Source of the DNA: Dryas octopetala
Lineage: Eukaryota; Streptophyta; Magnoliopsida; Rosales; Rosaceae
DNA length: 64,000 nucleotides
Direction of reading: 5' to 3'
Assembly (NCBI GenBank): GCA_963921425.1
Contig: OY992837.1
Coordinates: 7,847,896-7,911,895, forward strand
Both the position numbers and the translations under genes were made by a program. Of the stretch, positions 24,830-43,507 are shown piece after piece (position 1 is the first letter of the stretch; each line of letters begins with the position of its first letter). The notes under the pieces are model-generated. The model was not told the DNA's origin and did no database searches. It saw nothing but the letters and a program-made list of their open reading frames with translations.

Positions 24830-25047
24830 TGTAACGCCCATTATTTAAGACAAGGGAAGTTATTGTTTCTCACATTACTTGTTCTGAATCAGAAAATAAC
24901 GTCTCTGCCTATCTGGGTGTTTGGGAAAAAAGAGTGTTGGTCGTAGTTGTGGTTGTAGTTGTGGTTGTGGTTGTAGTTGTAGTTGGTAGTGCTTGTTTGG
25001 TGTTGGTAGTAGAATCAGAGAAAGAAACCAACTGCGAGTGAGTAGCG
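24304..25047. promoter_or_regulatory. Upstream region of the TauE/SafE gene with (CT)n
   Basis: No gene is seen. A (CT)n microsatellite at 24789-24825 lies about 220 bp before the ATG, probably in or near the 5' UTR. A GTAGTTGTGGTTGT-type imperfect trinucleotide repeat spans about 24939-24990. Core promoter elements were not identified with confidence. Confidence 0.45.
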
Positions 25048-25218
25048 ATGGCCACAACAAGAGGCTTGGTGCTGTATCTCCTCTCAACTTTCTCCGTTGC
25101 CATTCTCTCTGTTCTCTTCATTACCCACCAAAACGATTATAACTCATCCCAAACCCGCCTTTCTTCTCTAAATTCCCATCTTCCCCACTTGTCCAGCACA
25201 GATAGAGTCTGGCCTGTA

Positions 25219-25272
<54 letters not shown>

Positions 25273-27716
25273 TCTAAATATGTACATACATGCATATATA
25301 TTATGAGGAAAACACAGAGTGTTGCTTTCTGGGTAATAGGTACTTATTGGTCATCTTAATTTTTGAGTGCAGGAGTTGGAGTTAAATTGGAGACTTGTGC
25401 TTGCAACAGTGATTGGTTTTCTGGGATCGGCATGTGGGACTGTGGGAGGGGTTGGTGGGGGTGGCATATTTGTCCCCATGCTTACTTTGGTTGTTGGATT
25501 TGACACAAAGTCCGCGGCTGCTATTTCCAAATGTAATTTCACTACTTCTCTTCACAGTCTTATTTCAATTCCTTCATCTTTTTGGTTTCTATTACATGTA
25601 TGGCTATAGATTTCTCTTTCTTTATGTGTTATGTTATTAACAATGAGTGTCTTTTATGATTTGTGTATGTTTGGTTGCTGAAATCAATTTGGATTAATTC
25701 CATTGCAGGTATGATAATGGGGGCATCAGCATCATCAGTGTGGTACAATTTGAGAGTGCCCCATCCAACAAAAGAAGTGCCCATTATAGATTATGACCTG
25801 GCCCTGCTCTTCCAGCCTATGCTCATGCTTGGCATCACCCTTGGTGTGGCTCTCAGTGTTGTCTTCCCCTACTGGCTCATCACTGTCCTCATCATTATTC
25901 TCTTCATGGGTCTGTAAACATGACAGTCAATATTTATTTCCCATCCCACCCATTTTTGTATTTTTATTGAAATTTATTCCAAGTAATTGCATTAGGTACT
26001 TCATCAAGGTCTTGTTTTAAAGGAATTGAGATGTGGAAGGACGAGACAATTTTAAAGGTCACACTTCACAATTTAAACTGCTAATCTGTTATATTTGAAC
26101 CTTATTCTCAAAAGTTTACTCATTTCATTATGGTTAAATTTCTTAAAATTTTGCAGAAAGAAATGGCAAGGCAGCAAGGAATGGTTAACTCTCGGGGTGA
26201 ACGTATGACACAAGAACATCTGTGTGATTGTGTGTGTGTGTTTTAGTATTTCATTCTGTGCCTGAATTGGGAATCTACTGTCTTTTGTAATGTGCAGTTC
26301 TAATTGATACACAGTACGAGCCATTGATTCCTAGAGAAGAGAAATCAATAACGGTGAGCACATACTGGCTTATAATGCTGTATGGTCCATCTTCTCATGT
26401 GAGAGACACTGAAAATTGTCTTTTTCTTTCCAGCAAATACTATATTTCAACCTTAGGTGGAAAAGAGTAATAGTGCTACTTGTTGTGTGGGCTGTTTTCC
26501 TACTTCTTCAAGTCCTCAAGGCAAGTACTATGTGTGTTTGTGAGAGTGTGTGTGTGTGTGTGTGTGATTGTATATCTTTCTAATACTTTTAAATTGAGTG
26601 CAGAATGATGTAAATGCTTGCAGTGCATGGTATTGGGTCTTCTTCTGCTTACAGGTAGGCACTACTTGATTGGCACAACTTGTTCCTTAACTCTATCTGT
26701 GCTGTGGGGACAGGCTTCTTAACCCTTTTGTTGTGATTTGTCTTTTCAGTTTCCCATAGCACTCGGATTGTTTGGATATGAATCAGTCAAGTTGTACAAC
26801 GAACACAACAAGAGAATGAGCACAGGGAATACAGAATCAATTTGTGAGGCTTCAATTGCATGGACTCCAATTCACATAGCATTTTGTGCACTCTGTGGCA
26901 TCTTGGGAGGCACTGTTGGGGGTCTACTTGGATCCGGTGGAGGATTCATTCTTGGCCCTCTCCTCCTTGAAATAGGTGTCATCCCTCAGGTTTTGAACCT
27001 CTACCTTATGAATTTCAAATGCTATACTGTCTCAAAAATTGTCATGTATATGATGAACATCACCATGAAACAAGTAAAATTCATTGAAATTCCAAGTTAA
27101 CTCCACCATTCTGATCATGATTCAATGATTTAGATGTTTGCAGTAGCTTTAGCTTATTAGGGCTAACCATCTTGCTATTTCCATGAACAGGTTGCTAGTG
27201 CAACAGCTACATTCGTGATGACATTCTCGGCATCCTTATCAGTGGTGGAGTTCTACCTCCTTAAGAGGTTTCCAATTCCATATGGTAGCTTTCATTTCTG
27301 GTCTTCTAATCTTATTGGGATTGCAGGCTATGACACATATCATCTGATGATTAATAAGTAATTTTTCATGTGTAATTTCCTTTTGCAGCTGTATACCTCA
27401 CATGTGTGTCTATCTTGGCTGGCTTCTGGGGACAGCTTCTTGTAAGAAAAGTAGTTACAATTCTCAAGAGAGCATCCATCATTGTATTCATCCTCTCTGG
27501 TGTCATCTTTGCTAGTGCTATCACAATGGGTAAAACAAAATTTTCTGAACCCAATATCATGTTCCCATTCCTTTAAATCCAACTTCTATCATGGATAATT
27601 GTCTTATTTTCCTGTTTCTGAGAATTTTTTCAGGTATCGTTGGCATTGAGACGAGCATCAAAATGATACAAAATCATGAGTTTATGGGATTCTTGGACTT
27701 CTGTAGCAGTCAGTGA
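25048..27716 (+). CDS. Sulfite exporter TauE/SafE family membrane protein
   Basis: Twelve exons join in frame to 462 aa: 25048-25215, 25373-25532, 25709-25909, 25996-26057, 26157-26202, 26298-26353, 26434-26520, 26604-26654, 26750-26989, 27191-27284, 27389-27529, 27634-27716. Seen: an N-terminal hydrophobic segment (about residues 6-25), then two related membrane halves, each opening with a Gly-rich motif ([15 protein letters not shown] near residue 76; [17 protein letters not shown] near residue 320), separated by a hydrophilic loop with PLIPREEK. Family knowledge: plant members are multi-pass proteins related to bacterial TauE/SafE exporters of sulfur-containing anions. The plant substrates and membrane are mostly unproven. 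Eleven introns, ten of them GT-AG; the seventh starts with GC. A (CT)n repeat fills much of intron 1. Confidence 0.92.
25225..25275 (+). repeat. (CT)n microsatellite in intron 1 of the TauE/SafE gene
   Basis: About 22 CT units, with a CCC break near the end, start ten bases after the 5' splice site of intron 1. Confidence 0.95.
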
Positions 27717-27865
27717 TCACTGGCAACAATTCAGAAAAGATAAAAAAGATGAAGGAAATCAAGAAAATACAATTGGGAAATTTATACCAAATAAAAGACC
27801 AATGGGAACTGTTGGCCAACAACTAGTTGACCAACCCAATCAACATTGTTGTGAAGAAATAAAAG

Positions 27866-28035
27866 AAGTGTGCTTTCTGTGGTTTGGATGCTTGTTAGCT
27901 ACTGGCTAACACATAAACCAAGTGTGCTCTCTGTCTCTGGTTTGGGTTAGATTGCTTGTTAGCTACTGGCTAACACATACAAAATAAGTGTGCTTTTCTG
28001 TAGGTTATGTTGCATGTTTGCTACTGGCTAGCACC
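27866..28035 (+). repeat. Triplicated unit in the 3' flank/UTR of the TauE/SafE gene
   Basis: AAGTGTGCT starts units at 27866, 27920 and 27986. Each is followed by a T-rich piece, GTTAGCTACTGGCTAACACA (first two units) or GTTTGCTACTGGCTAGCAC (third). The CTACTGGCTAACAC part is itself partly self-complementary (GTTAGC/GCTAAC). The repeats begin about 150 bp after the stop codon. Confidence 0.8.
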
Positions 28036-28533
28036 ATCATCTCCTCACCTCATATATTCACCGTCTATGCATATGATTATTCTCTTCATAGTTCATTGAA
28101 TGAACTTCATTATATGTATTGGTCATTTCTCATTCATGAGTCTTGAATCTTAATAACACAGGAAAAAGATTGAGTTCTTTTTCTCTTCATTAGAAAATTG
28201 AATATGCAGCAGTGCCTTTCCAAAGAGTGACAAATCTATGCAGGACTAACAATCAATAGGACCTAAACATGTGGCATTAATTAGAGGGTTTGGGGTTGGT
28301 GGGGGTTCTGTACAAAAATTTTATGGTTCATCTCATACAATCAAACCGTGGCCTTGCAGAAGCCACACATCTACAGAGAGCCATAAATGGCTGCTGATAG
28401 ATTAGTATTTTAAGTTGGCTTCTTTTGGGCTAGATTTTGATGTAGACTGTTTGGTTCTTAACTCCCCCCCAGGCCCTGTTCTCAACTGCCATCTATAGGA
28501 CTTGGTGTTGGTAGGCCTAGAAGTGGTTCTTGC

Positions 28534-29259
28534 TAGGGGTGTAAACGAGCCGAGCCAAGCCGAATACCACTGTGCTCAGGCTTGGCTTGTTTTAAATTTT
28601 TCGAGCTTGAGCTTGGCTTGGCTTGTTTCTTATACGAGCCGAGCTCGAACGAGCTAAAAAAAAATCGAACCCGATACGAACTCGAGCTGTATCGAGCTTT
28701 TTAACAGAATTTTATCGAAGATATTTTATTAACTACTATTTTTAAAAAATATTAATTTCTATTGAACATTTTCTTCTTAAAAGTATTATAATATGTTAAT
28801 TTTAAACTTAAAGTTAATATATATTGTTAATTAAATTAGATAGGCACCAAAGACTTCTTTAAAACACTATATAGATGAATATGGTTTCCATGAAATACAA
28901 CTGTACCAAATAATTCTATCTAAACATTGATAACTTATAACTTTTGCAAAAATTCTCATTAAAAAAGAGACGTAAGATAGTAGAAGTTTTATAACCAAAC
29001 ATTACAAAAATAAAGTAGGAAATAAAAATAGCAAGTCCTCATATAAGCTATGAAAAATGAGATATCAAACATATAAACTAGAAAATACGAGCGGCTCACG
29101 AGCTTTTCGAGCCGAACATACTAAAGCTCAAGCTTGGCTTGTTTCTTAAACGAGCGAGCTTCGGCTTGGCTTGTTTGTTTTCGAGCCGAGCTTAAACGAA
29201 CCAAGCTCGAGCCGAACTCGATACGAACTCGAGCTGTATCGAGCCGATTTACAGCCCTA
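28534..29259. mobile_element. Non-autonomous hAT element with exact 8-bp target duplication
   Basis: GTTCTTGC flanks the element at 28526-28533 and 29260-29267. The ends are TAGGGGTGTAAACGAGCC and, as reverse complement on the right, TAGGGCTGTAAATCGGC. Subterminal regions are full of CGAGCC words. GATACGAACTCGAGCTGTAT occurs near both ends, about 28672 and 29219. The middle is AT-rich and non-coding. The size of 726 bp and the 8-bp duplication fit a deleted hAT element. Confidence 0.9.
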
Positions 29260-29267
29260 GTTCTTGC

Positions 29268-31330
29268 TAGTATTAATCAGAGAATAACAATAGAGGGAAA
29301 ATTTTATGGTACAGCATATAAAAACATTTTAATTTTTTGATTTTGACGGATCCATTTTTCCATTTTAAGATGTTTTGTACATCTATAATACAGTGGTTGT
29401 ACATCTAATAGTGAAAAATCGATACCCTAGTAAAAAAAAGTCATATTATGCCACATAATGGTTGTAGCACATAAATTTCTTAGATTTACAAACCATTAGA
29501 TATTTTCAAATGTGATGATATCTTCCCATCATACCACAAACTTACAATAGTGACAAGAACTTAATTCCGATGATGCTGATTGCTGACAATGCCCCAACAA
29601 CAAGAGACTTTGGCTGCTCTACATGAATTGAATGAATCCGAAACTTCAGCCACAAAATGCTCCTTTGTGGAATGAATAGGACATGTGTGGCAGAGTTTTT
29701 CTTGGGAGGATCATCATGAAGATTGAAGAGCACATGTGCCTCCTTGAACATGATTTGGAGCTCTTGTCTGTGCCTCACATCACATGGGATTGGGGGGGTT
29801 ACAATGTTTTGCACGGCAAGACACTCCCAAGTCCACATGGAGACCAACATCTTGTATATATATTTCTTCAAATGTTGTGATTGATTGTGAGGTATAGAAT
29901 AGAATGTTTGGGACGCCAAGAAGCTCCCCAACCCACATGGAGAACAAAGTTTGGTTAGCATGTCTCTTTGGTTTGTAACCTTGGAAACAAATTTTCAAGA
30001 AGTATGACAGTTTGCAAATCTATGTTATCTTCTCATTGCTTTTACTATTTCAAAACATGTTTGATAATATTAATTTGAAAATTGGTTTTTAGTTTAAAAA
30101 ACAGTGAAAATGTATTTGTTGATGTACCATGAACCTATTAAGCCATGTTTTGTTTTGGGATTCTTTTTAATTGATATTTAATTGTTCATGGACTGATTGT
30201 ATTATTTAATATTTAGATTAGATTGAAATGGCTTTAAACTAAGAAATTGGGCTTAAAGAAGTTTGGTTCTTAAAACAAAGAAAACCCGTCCCTAAAACTA
30301 TTTAGATTTGTAGAAACTTAATTGATAAGAAATTGGATTGAAGAAAAATTGAATTGAAGATGAATTATAGTGAGGAGGAACTAGATTCCAATTGAAACTG
30401 CTTACTAAACTATATGGAATCAGAGTAAGAATGATATAATGTAAATATTCGATTACTAAAATACTATTGTTCTAAATAAATTATTTTATATGCTAGTTAA
30501 TAATGTGAGGATATAATGGAAAAACAATAAGGAATTGAATTCCTCTAAAATAAGAAATTGGATTACCACCTCCCACCCAAGAATCCAATTCCTAAAAAAT
30601 AAGAAGTTAAATTCCTAATTTCATGTGAGCCTCACTTATGTTTTTATTTTCATATAGTTAGTAAACAAATGAATAATCCGTAATTGAAATCAAAATAAAA
30701 AATTTAATTCTAATTACAGATTAATAAACATGTCATTAGTAGAATATGTTTCCGATTAAAGATAGGATAAGTGCTGTGAAAATAATAAAATTTTGACATG
30801 CTCTAAAGGAGGAGAAATTATTATGTATAACCGCTATATTGACACGTGGTATGACCAGTCTATTTGTTATAATATGAATAGATGTTATTAAAACCATACC
30901 CTACTAATATAAACACATCGTCCATTAATACCCTTACACGTTTGATTAGGTATACCACGTAGTGGTATATCAATTATATTCTATAATTTTTCGTAAAGAG
31001 CTTAGGTGATTATTCAAAAGACATTTCATTTATTTTTTACCTTGAAATGTTTTTATTATGTCATTCATAGAGTACTTGATTTGTTTTATTTTTTACTTAA
31101 AATCTCAGAAGCATTTGAATGGTTAGAGAATTCCAATTGAAAGAATCTCTGGCATGTTCATGAGAAGAGTAGAACAAAAGACAAAATTTTACACGTGACG
31201 CATATGCTCAATGAGAATAACATATATTGAATTTTTGGTTTTTCAGAAGTTTGCAAGTTCTATGTTCCACCCCTGAGTCGCCTTGCAAGAATTTCAGCCA
31301 AGAAAAGTGACGAAGAGGCAGATTCAAGTT
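29268..31330. other. Intergenic region 3' of the SRPK gene
   Basis: No gene can be supported. A minus-strand frame of 139 codons at 29542-29961 has no recognised domain. The DNA at about 29800-29950 has two related ACATGGAGA-containing pieces, so a decayed gene fragment or internal duplication is possible. A 180-bp MITE lies at 30813-30992. The rest is AT-rich. Confidence 0.45.
30813..30992. mobile_element. 180-bp MITE, relative of the one at 13133-13312
   Basis: Inverted arms pair around GACACGTGGTATGACC on the left and GGTATACCACGTAGTGG on the right, and the core (AATAGATGTTATTAAAACCATACCC, split as ATGTTATTAAAA and CCATACCC) is the reverse complement of the 13.1-kb copy's GGGTATAATTTTAATAACAT-type core. 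The length equals the other copy. The flanking duplication is not clear here. Confidence 0.55.
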
Positions 31331-35787
<4,457 letters not shown>

Positions 35788-36524
35788 TTAAGATCCATTA
35801 ATTTTAACTATTAAATTTCAATAACTTTTTAGTTTATGTACTAAAATTAAATAGCATTTTAGATTAGCTACTAGTTGAAAAGTCAAACGAATTAATAAAG
35901 TAAAATGTATTATAATTTACAAATATTACATCACATACCACTATAATAAAAAAATAAAAAAAAATATTACATCACAAATATTACATTAATTTATACTATA
36001 TTGTATTAAAAAAAAAAATCAATCCAGTCACAACTTAACTGTGACTGTCTTGGTAAATTGAAAGAGACAACTCACACCACTGTAATATATATTATTTTGA
36101 GTAAAAATATTGTTTTGACCTCTATTTATATTATATTGTAGTATAATTTCTCTAAAAAAAAAATCAATTAAGTCACAACTTAACTGTGACTGTCGTTCAG
36201 TCACAACTAAATTTGAAGTTGTGAGTGTCGTACAGTCACAACTAAATGTGAAGTTGATACTACATTAACAAATTTTCAAGATAATATAAAAACTTCAAAG
36301 GCACTTTTGTCAAAACCTTATAAATTTTAACTAACACTCATCATATGTGGGCCGAAGGATAAAAATGTCAAATGAAAAAGGCTCAAATCAAAGGGGCCAA
36401 CATATTTGTGACCTAATCTAAAAAACTACATTTAAATTTGGTAGTTCAATTGAAATATTATATAGACTTCATGCTATACCAAAAAATTATTAGAATTTAG
36501 TATTTAATTCTAATTTTCTATTTT
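35788..36524 (+). repeat. Dispersed repeat family R1, copy 2
   Basis: About 640 bp are nearly collinear with 45107-45790: shared landmarks include TTTTAGATTAGCTACTAGTTG, AGTCACAACTTAACTGTGAC, GTCGTACAGTCACAACTAAA and GGGGCCAACATATTTGTGAC. Inverted subterminal words (TTTTAGATTAGCTA / TGACCTAATCTAAAA) suggest a DNA element. The copy at 45.1 kb lacks about 60 bp near the right edge that is present here. There is no coding capacity. Confidence 0.7.
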
Positions 36525-38043
36525 TTTTAGTCATAAACTCAAACGTCTAATTTATTTATAGACACAAAATATTTTTTTAAGCCACAATTCAAAAAAATCA
36601 AGTATAAAACATTCAATATTATTTAAATTTAAGCATACCCAAATTTTAGTTTAATTTTTTTCGAAATTTTTTTTCGAATTTAGGGTTTATGGTATAATTT
36701 TTAGAATTTATGATTAAAGCCCGAAAACCCTAAATATGAAGTCATAAAATATAAACTTTTAATGGTTAAATCTTAAAATAATACTATATCATTCAACAAA
36801 ATGTAATTCTACGAAATTATAAAGTGTAATTCTATAATAGTTACATTTTGCATCATAACAAAATAAAGTATAACTCTACGAGGGTTAATTACGGCATAAA
36901 AAATAATAATTTTAAGTCATTCATCGTGGCTTGAAAATAAATAGATATTTTACATGAATTTATGAGTGAAACTTATAATTTTTTCTGATTTTTTACTAAT
37001 GTACTTTAAAAATAACTAACAAAAAAACCATATAACATGAAAACCTATTGGCCCCTCCCTCTTTACTCACTCCACCTTCCTCTTAACAATTGCAAGGTTG
37101 TCCACTCGTAAAATGATTCAAAATTTAAGTCATATATGGGAAAGGGGGGAGGTTGCTAACTTTCTATGGCTATGACAAAATTGAAGCATTAGGTGCTGGC
37201 ATGTTGACAACATCCTAAAAAAAAAATAAAAAAGGAGGTTGGCCATGACCTTTGTTGGGAAGCATGTTAGTAGGGTGGAGCCACGTATAGGCCTAACTAG
37301 TTGTGAACTCGTAAAACTACATGCAACTCATGTGTATTAGGGTCAATGTGTTAGGTTAATTGACCAATATATTGAAAAACTATGTTAATTGACCCCTCTA
37401 GAATAAGATGTTAACTTTGTCATTGCATGTTAGCCTTCATTTTAGAAGGATAGCACACAATGAGGGGAAACATCATAACAAGCAACCAGAAGGTATGAGA
37501 ACAAGAGTTTAGGACTCGTTTCTTGGTTTTGAATTTGGGGTATTGGAATTATGAGGGAGACAGCGTAACATGGAACCTAAATTTAGGTATCGGAACAAGA
37601 GTTTAGGTATCAACTCTTTTGAGTTTGGATTCATGCTAACAAAATCAAAATTTAGGTACCATTTCTTCAACTTTGGATCTCAAGTCCCGAGTTTAAGTCA
37701 TGGGTTTAGGCCTTTAGGATACTAATTTCAAGATTCAGGGTCTTAATTTTGGGGTTGAAAATTAGGGTTTAAGATCTTAAATCTTAATTGAGTTTTCGGT
37801 TTTAGGTATAGATTCAAATTTTGAGTCTTAGATTTTGTGTCCAAAAGTATTAGTGTCATTTTCTGAATCTCATTGTGAAACAAGATAATTTGACCTTAGG
37901 TGCGTAGTTGTTTTTATTTTCTTTTTAATTTTGTGCCAATCACAAACTGATAATTGAGGACGTATTAGCCGATTCGTATAAGAAATTTATTTTTTTTAGG
38001 GGTCAATCACCTGCCATGGGCTCATACAAACCAAACTATATTG
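36525..38043. other. Intergenic region upstream of RPL24
   Basis: AT-rich to about 37000. From about 37500 to 37870 there are many degenerate TTTAGG- and TTTTGAG-type words that look like a decayed short-period repeat. No gene is seen. Confidence 0.45.
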
Positions 38044-38209
38044 TGGGCCTTGTGGCCCCATCTTGAACATAATATTGGGCCGGAAAGGCTATTAAACAAC
38101 GATGGCCCAGTGTTAGTGGCATTTTCGTGGTTTGTGTCCAATAGGAGGGCTATTTAATAACAAGGCTGATATACATACCCGCGTTATCAGTAATTAGGTT
38201 TTAGGGTTT
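38044..38209 (+). promoter_or_regulatory. RPL24 promoter: site II elements and telo-box
   Basis: TGGGCC occurs at 38044-38049 and 38076-38081, its complement GGCCCA at 38104-38109, and the telo-box core AAACCCTAAA (as TTTAGGGTTT) at 38200-38209, about 50 bp before the ATG. Site II (TGGGCY) plus telo-box is the established promoter code of plant ribosomal-protein genes, linked to TCP and telomere-repeat-binding factors and to expression in dividing cells. No TATA box of normal type is obvious, which also fits. Confidence 0.85.
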
Positions 38210-38257
38210 CCGCTCCAACAACAGCAGCAGTCAGCAGCAACAGCCGAAGCAGCAGCC

Positions 38258-40240
<1,983 letters not shown>

Positions 40241-41272
40241 GCCACTAGTATGTTGTCTACTTGGTGCAAAGTAGAGTAATTGATAGGATGTGTTGTTCAT
40301 TTTTGAGGATTTTGTAAGGATTAATTGGCCATCTTTGATGGTCTATATGTTATTTTTGTTTCGCCTATCCTATATCCGTCACTTTGATATTATTAAGTTG
40401 GTTTTTGACTTGAAATTTGTGTTGGAGCTACAATGACCTTTTCCTTTATGCATATGATTCAGACCAAGTTTTCTTCCCTACCATGCCAAGAAGATAATTC
40501 AGTACTAGCTATAGCTCAATTTTTTGCCGTATGATAAATCCTTTTGTTTATCTAGCCAATATGCAGTGAATACAAGCTTTTCTCTTCCACCTGTGAAGGT
40601 ATCAATATTAAAGTTAGAAGAGAATGCTATTTCATGACCAAAGGCTTGTGGAAGTCAATTTATCAAGGACTTGTTTTGTTGCCGAAAGACCCCACTATTA
40701 CTGTCAAACAATAACACAATCCCAAAGCATTTTCATTCATTCTCCATATTCTTTCTCCTTTCTTCCCTTAAGATGAAAAATTGTTCGCATAAATGGATCC
40801 TTAGAGCAGAAGAGACGCAACAGAAATTATCAGGAAACATACTGATCATCACATAGGAGCCCAAAAACAGTGAGTTGGAGTCGATGTCCCTCCATGAACG
40901 AGTTGGCCTATAATGGTATGTTTGGAAGTGTTTTGGAAGGTTTAGAAGCGTTTTTTGATAATCAAAATGCGTTTTCAGTAATGTTTAAAAGTGTTTTTTA
41001 GATTACAAATATACTTTATAGTGGCACCTTATACTCTATATCAGTTGCTTGGTGTTAACTTGTATTATTTAATTACCTGACTATGTAAATCGAACTGAGC
41101 TTACAGGATTAGATAGTACACGCTTATTTATAAAGATTTGGGAAAATAAAAACACGCTTTCTACGTGAAAGCCAACAGACGCTCTGTTCATCTTGTTCTC
41201 TCTATGGTTCTTCTCTACTATTTTCTCCACAAGTTATTCTCTTTACTATTCTCTAGGTATCCATCTCTTACT

Positions 41273-41275
<3 letters not shown>

Positions 41276-41316
<41 letters not shown>
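41276..41316 (+). repeat. (CT)n microsatellite
   Basis: About 20 uninterrupted CT units in intergenic sequence. Confidence 0.95.
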
Positions 41317-41319
<3 letters not shown>

Positions 41320-41869
41320 ACTCTCTCCAATATGGTTCTTCTCTGTTCTTTTCTCAGAAACCACAACATGGTAGCAAATTCCTTTGAGTCTTTGCTAATT
41401 AATGAAGAGAGCAATTTTTTTTCTTGGGTCGGAAGCAATTTTGCTCTTTGAATGAGATAAAAAGACATGGTTGAATCATTAGGACGGCCTATAATGATAC
41501 AAAATTGTTCAAGTCCATCAATATAAGCATGCTGATTTCTTTCTTATTTTTTTTAATATATATTCGTTTACTTATTTATTTGTTAGGTCCTGACCATAAC
41601 CAATTTCTTCTTGTTTAATTATTTTTCATTTTCTTTTAGATTTATTTAATAGATTTTATTACATTTTTATAGGAATTAAGTTATGATTTTTCCTTCAAAT
41701 AGGGTTTTGTTTTTCTTCAAAAAGGGTTAGTTCATGTCCTCTTGTCCTGTAGATGCAAAAACAAAAGAAACAAATATTTCTTGTCATATGAATCTTGCCA
41801 AAAATAATATGTGTCATATGAATTTTAATTTTTACTAAGTTATCAAGGAATTAAAAAAAATAGTTTGAT

Positions 41870-42023
41870 TCGCTACAGTATAACTTAGTCAGACTGTTTA
41901 TCCGGAACAGTACCAAACGCCTGATAATATTCTGGATAAATAGTCAATACTCTCCGGAATAGATTAATACTATCTGACAAAAATTAATCAGTACAGTCCG
42001 ACGTACTAAACGAGTCCTTAAGT
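41870..42023. mobile_element. MITE-like patch, possibly PIF/Harbinger-type
   Basis: The patch is denser in GTACCAAACG, GTACTAAACG, CAGTCCGAC and ATTAATCAGTAC words than its surroundings. Such words occur near the ends of plant Harbinger-type MITEs (GTTTGGTAC termini). I could not settle termini or a 3-bp target duplication. Confidence 0.3.
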
Positions 42024-43507
42024 GCGCTTCTCACAAAAGTGCTATCAGATGAAGCGCTATTGGTTGAGCAAAGACGTTTTATTTTCTTGGTTTCAATCCT
42101 AATGGATCTGAATGGGCTGCATGGGACCTTCTAAATCAAAAGAATAGGCTGGGATCCATGATATTGGGGACTAATGATACTAGAACATCTTCCTGAATGT
42201 AATGGGCTGCATGAAACTTTTCTTCTTAACTCGTTTTTTTGGTTGAAAAATTGAGGGATGAGGAAATATTTTTTTTCTTTTTATTAAAAAATTGGAGTTT
42301 TATTGAAACATAAGAGGGAATTACAAGGTCAGAGGTAGGGATGGCAACGGGGCGGGTCGGGGCCGGGGGTGCCACCCCCATCCCCCGCCCCCGAAATGTT
42401 TTTCTTCCCCGAATCCGCCCCATTTCCCCGGATACTTAAACGGGGATTCCCCGCCCCCGACCCCGCCGGGGAGTGGCTCCCCGAACCCGCCCCGAATCCC
42501 CGACCTTGCCTTGCAACAAACTCCAATTTGGATGAACCAATCAACTTCATATATACTCATCAAATACTCTGTAGCTGCGCCAATTGAACACACAGAAACA
42601 CTCAACAAATGACCAATCTATCAAATACCCATTTGCAAATATTCCCAGGAAGACCCAAGACAGAACTAATTCAAAACTTTGAGAAATCTAAACTGGGTTT
42701 GCTTGAAAATTGAAGAAATATAAGAGCTTGAATTCATACACTGTCTTTGAAGCTCTTTTTCCAAGGATTTCATTGTACTGCAACCAAAACACACAAATAA
42801 GAAACTAAAACTCCAAGCAGATGAAACACACAGAGAGAGAGAGGCAGAGAGATCGAAACAGAGAGCCCTCAAGATGATGGTCTATGGACGTCCTGATGAG
42901 AGGATGGCGAGGAGCGACCGGCGAAGGGCGAATGGCGAACGGCGATGGCGAGCAGAGAAGGCGATGGCGAGCGGCGAACGGCGATATCGAGCAGATAAGG
43001 AGATCGTAGAGAGAGGGAGAAGTGAGAGAAAGAGGGAGGAGAGGGAGAGAAATCGCAGTGAGGGAGAAGAAGGGGAAGATTGAAGAGAGAGAGATACAGA
43101 CGGCATGATCTATGAATCATGAAGAAAAGTGGAAAAATTGTGTTTAGCCTTTTAGGGTTTGGTTCTTTTAACTAATAAATAATGAGATATAAACTAATTA
43201 AACATAGATACTATAAGCACATACTTTTTTAATATATATATATAAACATATACTGATACTATAAATATATTTGTAAATTGTAACTTTATAAACATATAGT
43301 ATAAACTAATTTAAATTAATCAAATAGATTTAATACAAATAGGTTATAACTTTAATACAAATAGGTTTGATACTAATTTAATAGATAATTGTATATATAT
43401 CTTTATAATTTATATAATAAATTTCATATAAAAACTAAGGATGATGTTATTGGCACTCTAAAAAAATCATCATGCACTCCAATTTTCAAAAAATATAAGA
43501 GAAAAAT

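Larger units (their letters stand above)
40241..42335. other. Intergenic region between RPL24 and a hAT element
   Basis: No gene is seen. It holds the RPL24 3' UTR, a (CT)n microsatellite (41276-41316), a small insertion with duplicated TGTCATATGAAT (41782-41793 and 41812-41823) enclosing CTTGCC plus an A-rich tail, and a MITE-like patch at about 41870-42023. Confidence 0.5.

Noticed and set aside
29542..29961. 139-codon minus-strand frame as a gene
   Set aside because: No recognisable domain, no splice context and no neighbouring exons. The DNA looks like a locally duplicated or decayed sequence.
42874..43120. Arg/Glu-rich and Ser/Pro-rich frames inside the hAT
   Set aside because: They are low-complexity frames on both strands of a GA-rich, GCGA-repeated sequence. 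No domain or splice context.
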